Virus record (IMG/VR): IMGVR_UViG_3300009365_003825
Location: 1 to 40,791 of that record
From: a virus
Length of the DNA: 40,791 nt
Direction: 5' to 3' (one strand)
Below are positions 32,439 to 39,630 of this stretch, piece by piece; position 1 is the stretch's first letter, and the number at the start of each line of letters is the position of its first letter. Both the position numbers and the translations under genes were made by a program. The notes beneath the pieces are model-generated. The model made no database searches, had not been told where the DNA came from, and saw only the letters and a program-made list of their open reading frames with translations.

Positions 32439-32941
32439 TTTGCGTAGAAGAAACTGACCATCGGTATAATGTTAAAAAGTCCACCATTCCCGGTGCCGGT
32501 TTGGGTTTGTTTGCTAAAGTGCCTTTAAAAAAAGGCGATTGTCTTGAACTGGTAGGCGCACAAGTGCCTATTCAATCAATCACTGATATAGCAACATATT
32601 ACGCAGGCAAATATAAATTTGCTGCTACGGATAAAGACCCAACCAGATATGTGATACCAATGGGATATGCGGCATTTGTTAATCACTGCCAGGAAAAACA
32701 AAATGTTCAGATTGTGGCCGCAAAAGGTCGTTCTCCAAAAAACCCCAATAGTGGGCAAATAGTTTATTTATTTCTTAGAGATATAGAACCCGATGAAGAA
32801 CTCCTTGGGGATTATGGTCCCAAATGGGAAGAAACCTTCCGATGGCTAGAAAAAGTAGATGAAGATTGGGAAACCTTCGTTGACCACAATCTATATAGGA
32901 TAAGGGAATTCCAAGATAGGTTCATAAAATGCCAAACATAG
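32435..32941 (+). CDS. SET-domain protein, predicted lysine methyltransferase
   Basis: A 168-residue protein with a minimal SET domain. Seen: STIPGAGLGLFAKVPLKKGD (16-35, the GxG SAM-binding loop and strand), AAFVNHCQEKQNVQI (79-93, with the NHC motif that closes the SAM pocket), and IEPDEELLGDYGPKW (117-131, with the catalytic-type Tyr Y127). These occur in the canonical order. This predicts SAM-dependent methylation of lysine on a protein, with no pre- or post-SET zinc domains. SET proteins are unusual in tailed phages. Its location between two fibre-type genes, sharing ATGA and a 13-bp overlap, suggests a virion protein or host protein as target, which the sequence does not show. Confidence 0.8.
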   Translation: MICVEETDHRYNVKKSTIPGAGLGLFAKVPLKKGDCLELVGAQVPIQSITDIATYYAGKYKFAATDKDPTRYVIPMGYAAFVNHCQEKQNVQIVAAKGRSPKNPNSGQIVYLFLRDIEPDEELLGDYGPKWEETFRWLEKVDEDWETFVDHNLYRIREFQDRFIKCQT

Positions 32942-33735
32942 ATTTAGTTCCAGAAGTTTATTATAATCCAACAGATCCTTATCATCACACTTATGATAAC
33001 AAGCCCCTGACGAATATCATCGCCAGACAAGTGGCGATCAATAATGCTGTAGATAGACAGGCCGCAGACTTAGGTGGTGCAGCCGGATCTTCAGGTAGCT
33101 TATATGCTAGATTGGCAGCGTCTCTTGAAGATAACGGAAATTTAAAAACTTCCGCAGTTGATTTGGCTCTGCATAGTAGCGAAGAACACACTGATGGAAC
33201 AGATCAATCTGCATTTCTCTTGCCAGCCGATGAATTTGTAAGATTCACAGAGCGAGAACGTGAGAGATTGGAACTAATTCAAGATGAAGCCAATTTAATA
33301 GACTTTAATTTTGAAACAGCAGGCATGTCAGATACCCCTGTTGAAGTTCTTACTGGAACTGTTGTTATGGCTGATTCCGTTAGCACTGCTTGGCGTTATC
33401 AAGCTGGCAAGATGTATTTAGACTTGCAGTTTTCCCTAGATGCGCTCCATCTCCACTTTTATGATGTGGAACCAGAATACGACATTACTGGAACACAATA
33501 CAAAGATTATAAAATACCTACTTATGCCGATTATATTGATGGCTCCCTGAGAGTATTTGTCAACGGCACTAGAATAAGTGAGTATGAATCCCTTTACCAC
33601 CCTGGTGATGACCCGACTGCTGATTGGGTCTTGAATAGCTTCACTTCTACTGCTGCCAGTGGAAAATTTAGCTTAGCAACCGCAATTACATCGGATGATG
33701 TAATTCGAGTAGATTTTGAAAGAACAATTACTTAA
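32929..33735 (+). CDS. Fibre-type structural protein
   Basis: A 268-residue protein. N-terminal residues 18-48 (HHTYDNKPLTNIIARQVAIN...) and a Ser/Ala/Leu-rich helical region to 90 suggest an attachment and trimerisation part. Residues 130-268 are strand-rich, with LDLQFSLDALHLHFYDVEP, then an IDGSLRVFVNGTRIS segment similar to fibre proteins in large myoviruses. The last residues (IRVDFERTI) recall the VxVxYExx ends of phage adhesion modules. A specific role is not identifiable. The start overlaps the SET gene by 13 bp, and the stop overlaps the next ATG (TAATG). Confidence 0.5.
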   Translation: MPNIDLVPEVYYNPTDPYHHTYDNKPLTNIIARQVAINNAVDRQAADLGGAAGSSGSLYARLAASLEDNGNLKTSAVDLALHSSEEHTDGTDQSAFLLPADEFVRFTERERERLELIQDEANLIDFNFETAGMSDTPVEVLTGTVVMADSVSTAWRYQAGKMYLDLQFSLDALHLHFYDVEPEYDITGTQYKDYKIPTYADYIDGSLRVFVNGTRISEYESLYHPGDDPTADWVLNSFTSTAASGKFSLATAITSDDVIRVDFERTIT

Positions 33736-34271
33736 TGTTTGAACCTAAAAGTCTTGATTTTGGATTTGTGGTCCTTTGTCCAGAACCGCATGTCAGATCA
33801 TTAAAAAACACATTGAGATCCATTTTTTTGAGCTATCCAGAGTATCCATTTATTGCTGTGGCGGCTGGAACTACGCCCCCAGATGTAATGAAGGAAATGA
33901 AGAAGCTCTGTAAAAAGACCGTAAAAAGCAAGAACACTATTACATCCTTGCTAAATACCGGACTTAGAAATGCTCCAGCAGAATGGGTGATATTTATATG
34001 CGCAGGCACATGGGTCAAAAAGAAGGTGTGTAAAAACCTGAGTAAGTTTATAGAAGACGAGACAGATGTGGTTTATCCTATTGTTGAAGGCGTCTATAAA
34101 TGGAAAGATTGTTCTTTGAATGGTATCTGCATAAATAAGAAGATGATTAAAAAAGTGGGTCCATTTCCTGAAGAAGGGAAGCTGGACCGATGTAAGGAAA
34201 TGTGGGCTTTGATGGCCACCGCAACCTGTAATTCTAAATTTAAAGCTGTATTAGGCGGGAGTGTAGATTGA
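33735..34271 (+). CDS. Glycosyltransferase-like (GT-A fold) protein lacking DxD
   Basis: A 178-residue protein with the outline of a small family 2 glycosyltransferase: DFGFVVLCPEPHVRSLKNTL (8-27) as the first strand and helix, a second strand (YPFIAVAAG), ITSLLNTGLRNAPAEWVIFICAG (69-91) where GT2 enzymes have NxGxxxAxGexixFlDaDD, and ICINKKMIKKVGPFPEE with KCEMWALMA later (G-x-FxE...eD.el). The metal-binding DxD that normally follows the strand is replaced by FICAGTW (87-93), so catalysis is doubtful; a degenerate, non-catalytic fold is possible. It lies in the fibre region, where such proteins occur in other large phages. ATG overlaps the preceding stop (TAATG) and TGA overlaps the next ATG (TGATG). 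Confidence 0.5.
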   Translation: MFEPKSLDFGFVVLCPEPHVRSLKNTLRSIFLSYPEYPFIAVAAGTTPPDVMKEMKKLCKKTVKSKNTITSLLNTGLRNAPAEWVIFICAGTWVKKKVCKNLSKFIEDETDVVYPIVEGVYKWKDCSLNGICINKKMIKKVGPFPEEGKLDRCKEMWALMATATCNSKFKAVLGGSVD

Positions 34272-34567
34272 TGCGTAATTATTATTTGGACCTAGCTGAA
34301 GAAAAGAAGGCTCAAGAAAAACTAGATGAGGCAAATAGGGAATTGATTGAAGAAGCAATCAAAACGATTGAAGGCTTACCCATGTGGGCCGAAAACAATA
34401 ATACTTGGACTGTGAATAGCAATCACCATTACTATTCCCACTACGAGAAGAAAAACTATAAGACGTGGCAGAGATCGCTCGCCCCGTTTGATTTTAATAG
34501 TAGAGAAAAATTTAGAGGCGACCTATCTTGGAAGTCTACAACCGGAAGTATAAGAATAGAGGAATGA
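34271..34567 (+). CDS. Small protein with MRNY N-terminal motif (copy 1)
   Basis: A 98-residue protein of unknown function. The first 13 residues, MRNYYLDLAEEKK, match the next gene's MRNYFLDIADEKN. The rest is a charged helix (to 35), an Asn/His/Tyr-rich segment (NNTWTVNSNHHYYSHYEKKN) and a short basic C-terminus. ATG 34271 overlaps the preceding TGA (34269-34271). TTG 34268 would add one residue and is not favoured. Confidence 0.5.
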   Translation: MRNYYLDLAEEKKAQEKLDEANRELIEEAIKTIEGLPMWAENNNTWTVNSNHHYYSHYEKKNYKTWQRSLAPFDFNSREKFRGDLSWKSTTGSIRIEE

Positions 34568-34568
34568 A

Positions 34569-34877
34569 ATGCGTAATTATTTTTTAGATATAGCAGATGA
34601 AAAGAACAAGAAACCAGAAATAACAATTGATGAGAATGTGTTGCCACCTTCCGGCACACCAATTGGTTTTACTTTTACAGTAAATATACCAGATATGCCA
34701 GATATTCCAGAAGATGCAATACAGGTTCCCATTGATGTTGGAGCAGCTTTCCCGGCACATTTGCCATCAAAAGCAGAGTTTAAACATCCAACTGTTACTA
34801 CTGGAAACAGCTATCCAACAGGATATGTTCGCTCAAATCATGTTCACAAAGGATTATATTCCAGCAAAAAACGTTAA
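34569..34877 (+). CDS. Small protein with MRNY N-terminal motif (copy 2)
   Basis: A 102-residue protein. It begins MRNYFLDIADEKNKK, like its neighbour, and continues with an I/P/D-rich stretch (NIPDMPDIPEDAIQVPID) and a KHPTVTTGNSYPTGYVRSNHVHKG C-terminus rich in Thr, His and Gly. No family recognised. It ends in TAA shared with the convergent deoxyribosyltransferase-like gene. Confidence 0.5.
   Translation: MRNYFLDIADEKNKKPEITIDENVLPPSGTPIGFTFTVNIPDMPDIPEDAIQVPIDVGAAFPAHLPSKAEFKHPTVTTGNSYPTGYVRSNHVHKGLYSSKKR
34874..34877. other. Palindromic TTAA shared by two convergent stop codons
   Basis: TTAA carries TAA (34875-34877) for the plus-strand gene and TAA (reverse complement of 34874-34876) for the minus-strand gene, as at 774-777. 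Confidence 0.85.
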
Positions 34878-35401
34878 ATTAATTCGTAAATGAAATCCCA
34901 CCGCTTGTTGTGTGTGTGTTTTCCTTCATTGACTTCATCTAGGTAGCCATATAAGCCCCCCCAGCTACCGAACATGACTTCATGCGGGATAAAACCATAA
35001 TACCACAAAGGCACATGTTCTTTGCCCTGTGGACACACAAGTAAGGTGGGATCTTTCATATTAACGCTATTGATAATTTCATGGTGTGTGCCAGTTGTGG
35101 CTAACCCCTTGGGAAGATAGGCAATTGAAAAGTCTGCACGATCTACCTTTTTAAGATCCTTGCGGACAAAATCATTTGCTATACGGGCCATTGTATCGAA
35201 ATCGAGTTTAGCCCGCGCCTCGCGCAAGGCGGGTGCCCATTGTTGTTTTGGGTCAGCATACGGGTCAAATACATCAATCCCGAACCTTTCACGGAGAACC
35301 TGTTTGGGTTCTTCCCGCCAATTTTTCGCCTCTCCATCTTCAAATTCGATGGGTCCACCGAGGTAACAGCGAACACCACTTAACGGATTTGATTTGATCA
35401 T
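34874..35401 (-). CDS. Nucleoside 2-deoxyribosyltransferase-like protein
   Basis: A 175-residue protein with the nucleoside 2-deoxyribosyltransferase pattern: CYLGGPIEF (12-20, equivalent to YLAGP), NWREEPKQVLRERFGIDVFDPYAD (27-50), VRKDLKKVDRADFSIAYLP (79-97, with D90), and GTHHEI (104-109), where E108 fits the catalytic Glu in the G-T-x-x-E motif. The predicted reaction is exchange or hydrolysis of the deoxyribose-base bond; related folds also hydrolyse nucleotides or modify other ribosides. The C-terminus is Trp/His-rich. ATG 35401 is chosen because GAGGG lies about 8 bases upstream; TTG 35416 would add 5 residues. It is alone on the minus strand among fibre genes, and its divergent neighbour starts 57 bp away, which makes it look like an inserted accessory gene. 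Confidence 0.65.
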   Translation of the reverse strand: MIKSNPLSGVRCYLGGPIEFEDGEAKNWREEPKQVLRERFGIDVFDPYADPKQQWAPALREARAKLDFDTMARIANDFVRKDLKKVDRADFSIAYLPKGLATTGTHHEIINSVNMKDPTLLVCPQGKEHVPLWYYGFIPHEVMFGSWGGLYGYLDEVNEGKHTHNKRWDFIYELI

Positions 35402-35433
35402 TCCTTGTTCCCTCAAAAGAGTTAAATTGCAAC

Positions 35434-35441
35434 TATATTAT
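35434..35441 (+). promoter_or_regulatory. TATATTAT octamer in a divergent gap
   Basis: The 57-bp gap between divergent genes contains TATATTAT, similar to the octamers at 8178 and 39602, followed 5 bases later by an AAAGGAG ribosome-binding site. As a late-promoter-like element it would leave a leader of about 10-12 bases. Confidence 0.3.
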
Positions 35442-35445
35442 CTCT

Positions 35446-35452
35446 AAAGGAG
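35446..35452 (+). promoter_or_regulatory. AAAGGAG ribosome-binding site
   Basis: AAAGGAG lies 6 bases before ATG 35459 and fixes the start of the coiled-coil gene. Confidence 0.8.
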
Positions 35453-35458
35453 AATTCT

Positions 35459-36196
35459 ATGTCAAGTGAAGAAACAAAAGAAGTAAGAGAACCCCGCGAT
35501 TTGGTCACTGAATTAAACGGTGTCCTTCAGAAAACTGATAAATACCTGGAGTTCGGCGTTGTAGATCGACACAGTTTTTATCAACTCAATCATTTCATAG
35601 TTAATAAGGAACCAACTGTACAAAGCAAAATGTGGCAGTGTATGAGGGAACTTAATAAAAGACGAGATGATTTGGAATCTATCAATTTAGAAATTGAAGA
35701 AACCCATGATAATCTTGAATTATTGGACATTCAAGTTCAAAGAAACGCTACACCACCTGAAGGAGAAGAAAAATTTGCAAAAAAAGAGAGAGCCATTCAT
35801 ACCCGTCAAGTGGAAAGGCGTAAAATTTCACTTAGCAAGTCACTAAATAGGTTGGAGAAAAGACTTACAGAGGTTATGGAAGAATCTAAGTATTTTCTTA
35901 AAGCCCTCGATACCCTTCAAAATATTGAACCCTTGCAGCCTTTTGATAACCCTCAAACTCAGCGAGAATACTGGAATCAAAGACTAACTGAGGAGTTAAA
36001 TTTAAGGATGGCCTTAAATATACCTGTTGACCTAGAATTGGCAAAATGCATTTTTGCTCTACATGATGAGGCACCAATTAAGCAGCAACTACTAAATATA
36101 ATTGACCAGCAACAGAAACTTCAAGGTGAAGAAATGAAAAAGCTGATCGAAGGTGCAAAAGAAGAAGATGATGACAATGACGATCAGGAGGAATAA
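35459..36196 (+). CDS. Coiled-coil protein, unrecognised
   Basis: A 245-residue protein, almost entirely helical. Residues 60-150 form a long charged coiled coil (e.g. NLELLDIQVQRN, KKERAIHTRQVERRK, LNRLEKRLTEVMEESKYF). Residues 160-215 carry QTQREYWNQRLTEELNLRMAL and LELAKCIFALHDEA. The end is a very acidic tail (EEDDDNDDQEE). No catalytic or membrane feature was seen. The layout suggests an assembly chaperone or scaffold for the downstream fibre-type proteins, but that is inferred from position only. Its stop overlaps the next ATG (TAATG). Confidence 0.5.
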   Translation: MSSEETKEVREPRDLVTELNGVLQKTDKYLEFGVVDRHSFYQLNHFIVNKEPTVQSKMWQCMRELNKRRDDLESINLEIEETHDNLELLDIQVQRNATPPEGEEKFAKKERAIHTRQVERRKISLSKSLNRLEKRLTEVMEESKYFLKALDTLQNIEPLQPFDNPQTQREYWNQRLTEELNLRMALNIPVDLELAKCIFALHDEAPIKQQLLNIIDQQQKLQGEEMKKLIEGAKEEDDDNDDQEE

Positions 36197-37230
36197 TGGT
36201 TGATAAAATATCCTCGCTTGACCCAGGATATTCACTTGGCGATCTTTCGGTTTATCCCGAAGTATATGATGCCAGACAAGATTTATATGTTGCTACGAAT
36301 AATGCAGAAACCGCTTTAACTTACGCTCTTCCTTATAGTGGGAAAAGAATTCTCGTAGAGGATACGAGTTCTTTTCCAGATAATGGCTTGGTAAGAATAG
36401 GAACTGAGCCTGGAGAAGTAGGCACCCATGAAATCATATATTATGACACAAAAACTGATAATAGTTTTAGAGATTTAATTCGTGGATTCAATGGAACTCG
36501 TAGAAACCGATGGCCTGCCCACACACCCATAACTAGCGGCGTGATGGCTGAACAGCATAATATTTTAAGAGATGCCATTTTGAATATGGAGGCCAATCTA
36601 GGGACAGAAGTTCGTCCAACAGATGAAAGCCTCAATGATTTATTGATTAATTTAGAAGAAAGATGGCTTGCGCCTCGACCGCTCTTTAGAGCGGCCCCTA
36701 AACTAATAGGCCCTCCACCTTTAACTGTTAGGTTTCAGAACTTCACTTTAGGTCATGCGGTTCGTTTTTTGTGGGATTTCGGGGATGGGGCGACATCTAC
36801 CGAAAGAAGTCCTACTCACATTTATCACAATGAAGGTCGATATTCTGTTCGTCTTGATATTGTTACTCAGAAAGGCGGAACAGGATTTCAAACAAAGCAT
36901 GGGTATATCATTGTAGATGAGGAGCAGGTGACTCCTTATTTTTACATAATTGGTGATGAGGATACACCGGGCAACCTATCCATAGAGACTGCGGCTGCTG
37001 AGGGCAAGTCACCTACTAAATTTCATTTTATAGATCAAACAGACGGGGCAATAGCACAGAGGTATTGGATTTTCGGAGACACAAATACCGAGCAGGTAGA
37101 TGACCCCAACATTCATGCTACTACTCATTATTTTGAAAAACCAGGAGAATACGATCCTTCTGTAATGATAGTTTTTGAGAGTACGCTGATTAAAAGAGGC
37201 TACGCAGAAGACAAGTTAATTGTGAGATAA
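36196..37230 (+). CDS. PKD-domain virion protein, paralogue 1
   Basis: A 344-residue protein. Residues about 30-140 are an N-terminal domain with EIIYYDTKTDNSFRDLIRGF, VMAEQHNILRDAILNMEANLG near 115-135; the same pattern (a strand-loop, RG-x-x-G-T, then AxxHNxLxDAI) occurs in the next two genes. Residues about 160-245 form a PKD domain with the WDFGDGATSTERSPTHIYHNEG segment; a second PKD-like domain ends the protein (YWIFGDTNTEQVDDPNIHATTHYFEKPGEY). PKD folds are beta-sandwiches for surface or carbohydrate contact. No catalytic motif is present, so a fibre or decoration protein is likely. It starts at a TAATG overlap and is followed 2 bp later by the next paralogue. Confidence 0.65.
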   Translation: MVDKISSLDPGYSLGDLSVYPEVYDARQDLYVATNNAETALTYALPYSGKRILVEDTSSFPDNGLVRIGTEPGEVGTHEIIYYDTKTDNSFRDLIRGFNGTRRNRWPAHTPITSGVMAEQHNILRDAILNMEANLGTEVRPTDESLNDLLINLEERWLAPRPLFRAAPKLIGPPPLTVRFQNFTLGHAVRFLWDFGDGATSTERSPTHIYHNEGRYSVRLDIVTQKGGTGFQTKHGYIIVDEEQVTPYFYIIGDEDTPGNLSIETAAAEGKSPTKFHFIDQTDGAIAQRYWIFGDTNTEQVDDPNIHATTHYFEKPGEYDPSVMIVFESTLIKRGYAEDKLIVR

Positions 37231-37232
37231 AT

Positions 37233-39590
37233 ATGACTATACCACAAGGCAGCGAATACCCAGATGAATTAGACTCAATCATCAATATGCATGAAGTGCA
37301 TGATTCACTTAGGTTGCGATTGGCAGAGGACTATAACCCAGGTGATACACAAATCACTGTTGAAGGTGACTTAGAGGTTTTCCTTAATTTCCCTGCAACA
37401 GGATATATTACCCTTACCGAGCAATGTAGCGACCCTGCGGAACGAGCTATTTCATTCTTCTTCACAGGAAGCACACAATTAACAAGCAAGACCTTTACAT
37501 TCAACAATTTAGAATTGTTGCCTATATTTGACGATGTTGCCAAGCCTAAACGAGTGACGAATGTTACGCAGAATGTGATGGCACAACACCACAATGCCCT
37601 CAAAGATGCAATTATAGCAATTGAGGAATTTGTAGGAATTAAAGGCACTCTCGACCTAGAGCCTTATGGTCCGACTATGGAGGGTAGAATCAACTTTCTC
37701 CATAAGTTGGTGTTGCAACCTCGCGCTTGGTTTACTGCTGATAAAACTATGGGACTTGCCCCTTTAACTGTTGTGTTTACAGACATGAGTTTTCAGATAG
37801 GAGAAGGGTGTCCCGTTGATCCTGTTACGCATCTTTGGGATTTTGGTGATGGGGATTGTTCAATGGTGTCTTATGCCTCATTTGCGTCCTTCATACCCTG
37901 TCCATCAACAATTTCTGTGGCAAGCGTCGTGCCTATAAATCAAGTTAATGTTCAGGTGCTCGATATAGATGGTGGCACTATACAAAAAACATACAGTCAA
38001 GCTGGCAAATATGATGTGACTTTAAAAACCACCAACAGATTTGGTTCAGATACAGTTGTGTTCCCTGAATACATCCACGTAAGAAATCCCGCCCCTGCTG
38101 AAGCCACCATTACAATTGTAGAAAGACAAGAACAAATAGCAACACTAGGAGATCCATCAGATGGACCGCCATTTACAACCTTCCCCATGATTCGCACACC
38201 AGTGGAAACTTTTATAGATTTTGAAATCGAAGATGGATTAAAACCAGGAACAGAATCAGTCAACGCACCATTCGGAAGAACTTATTCAGGAGAAGCCCTA
38301 GATGCAAATGGAGAGCCTGTAGACCCTGTTGTTGAGTATATTTGGGAAATTACAGATGATTTATCACACGGTAATTCCAACACTGCTAGAGCAGTCTATA
38401 GCGTAGGAGGCATTTATGATTTAATTGTAAGATGCGACACAGAAAATGGAGCATATCGCATAACCACCTATGAAGATTCAATTGATGTCGTAGAACAATT
38501 AAATCTCTGGATGTGGAACTTTGTTCCAAACAGTAGTGATGTCAAAGCCAGTGAATTTGGCTTAATTAGTGAAACATTTAAAATTAGACCTGTTTCGTTG
38601 ACCGTAGACCGTAATGATGACTTTCTACAAACAGAGTCAAATAAGGTTCAACTTATTAAGGAATTCAATAAAAACACCCATTTTGCCCAACGTTCCACTT
38701 TGGCTTCAGGAAACAGGGGAATAGGAATGCTTTATTGGGCAAGTGGAAGAGATATTCTCGATTCACCTTTATCAGAACAAATAAAAATAATGGAGTTCAA
38801 CGGCTTCAATGATACCTACGCAGTTCCTTTAATTACTCCAACCATTGATCAACCTTGGAACTGGGTGGGATACACTATGTATCCGTTTACAACATTCCTG
38901 TTTGGAAATACAACAGATCCCGTTCCACCACCCGATACATCACCAACAAACCAATTTGAAACTAAACACAACCTATCAGATTTAAGCACAACACAAGACC
39001 TGTTGCAAAGCGAAAATTATTTGAATGGGGCTGATGAATTAACTCAAAATGTAGCCATATATGATTCTGTAACAGGACAACCTGAGCATGGCCACTTTTC
39101 CGTCTATCGCACTGCAACTAAAAGTAGCACAGGCTATTTGGTAAGAAATGATGGAATAGGCGTGTTCTTTAGACTAAAGAGCTTCTACAGAACAGAAGGC
39201 ACGTTAGCCGATCCAATTCGCAATATTAGAAAACTTCCCGATATGTTAGGAGGAACTAAACTAGAAGGAGAAATGACAGACTTGGTAAGCGGAGTATTTG
39301 TCTTCAGTAATACTCCTGCTATTTCCGCATATAATGACGTAACTGGTGTGTGGGAAACTGGAACTGTTGGGTCAGATTCAGCCGCTTTTGCATCCTTGCA
39401 AGATCGCACCGTCTCTGGTTATAGCAATATTGAAAACTCATTGCTTGTAACATCTGATGGAGATAGAAGGGCTTACATTAGTTACGATTACAGCCCCAAC
39501 ACATTCATCAAATTTAATGAGGCGAGCAAAGCGTTCACATCCTTGGGGGCCAGACCTGATGGTGAACAGTGGATGTTGACCACTTATTAG
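37233..39590 (+). CDS. PKD-domain virion protein, paralogue 2
   Basis: A 785-residue protein. The N-terminal module (about 15-140) matches paralogue 1, including VMAQHHNALKDAIIAIEEFVG (its HHN-x-L-x-D-A-I helix). A first PKD domain (about 165-285) has LAPLTVVFTDMSF and LWDFGDGDCSM, but about 45 residues (a Ser/Pro/Val-rich insert) split FGDG from the QAGKYDVTLKTTN strand. A second PKD-like domain is at about 365-425 (YIWEITDDLSHGNSNTARAVYSVGG). Residues 430-785 are strand-rich and unrecognised, with LYWASGRDI and YISYDYSPNTFIK segments, and may be the receptor-binding part. A fibre or tail-surface role is inferred from architecture and position. Confidence 0.65.
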   Translation: MTIPQGSEYPDELDSIINMHEVHDSLRLRLAEDYNPGDTQITVEGDLEVFLNFPATGYITLTEQCSDPAERAISFFFTGSTQLTSKTFTFNNLELLPIFDDVAKPKRVTNVTQNVMAQHHNALKDAIIAIEEFVGIKGTLDLEPYGPTMEGRINFLHKLVLQPRAWFTADKTMGLAPLTVVFTDMSFQIGEGCPVDPVTHLWDFGDGDCSMVSYASFASFIPCPSTISVASVVPINQVNVQVLDIDGGTIQKTYSQAGKYDVTLKTTNRFGSDTVVFPEYIHVRNPAPAEATITIVERQEQIATLGDPSDGPPFTTFPMIRTPVETFIDFEIEDGLKPGTESVNAPFGRTYSGEALDANGEPVDPVVEYIWEITDDLSHGNSNTARAVYSVGGIYDLIVRCDTENGAYRITTYEDSIDVVEQLNLWMWNFVPNSSDVKASEFGLISETFKIRPVSLTVDRNDDFLQTESNKVQLIKEFNKNTHFAQRSTLASGNRGIGMLYWASGRDILDSPLSEQIKIMEFNGFNDTYAVPLITPTIDQPWNWVGYTMYPFTTFLFGNTTDPVPPPDTSPTNQFETKHNLSDLSTTQDLLQSENYLNGADELTQNVAIYDSVTGQPEHGHFSVYRTATKSSTGYLVRNDGIGVFFRLKSFYRTEGTLADPIRNIRKLPDMLGGTKLEGEMTDLVSGVFVFSNTPAISAYNDVTGVWETGTVGSDSAAFASLQDRTVSGYSNIENSLLVTSDGDRRAYISYDYSPNTFIKFNEASKAFTSLGARPDGEQWMLTTY

Positions 39591-39601
39591 TTCATAACGT
39601 G

Positions 39602-39609
39602 TATATATA
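39602..39609 (+). promoter_or_regulatory. TATATATA octamer, candidate late promoter
   Basis: In the 40-bp gap before ATG 39631, GTGTATATATA (39599-39609) repeats the 11 bp at 8175-8185. A transcript starting about 6 bases downstream would have a leader of roughly 15 bases containing AGG (39624-39626) 4 bases before the ATG, which fits a T4-type late promoter. Confidence 0.4.
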
Positions 39610-39630
39610 AAAAAAGGAATTATAGGCTAT

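Noticed and set aside
34268-34270. TTG start one codon before the first MRNY gene
   Set aside because: The ATG immediately after gives the MRNY motif shared with the next gene, and the TGATG overlap is conventional here.
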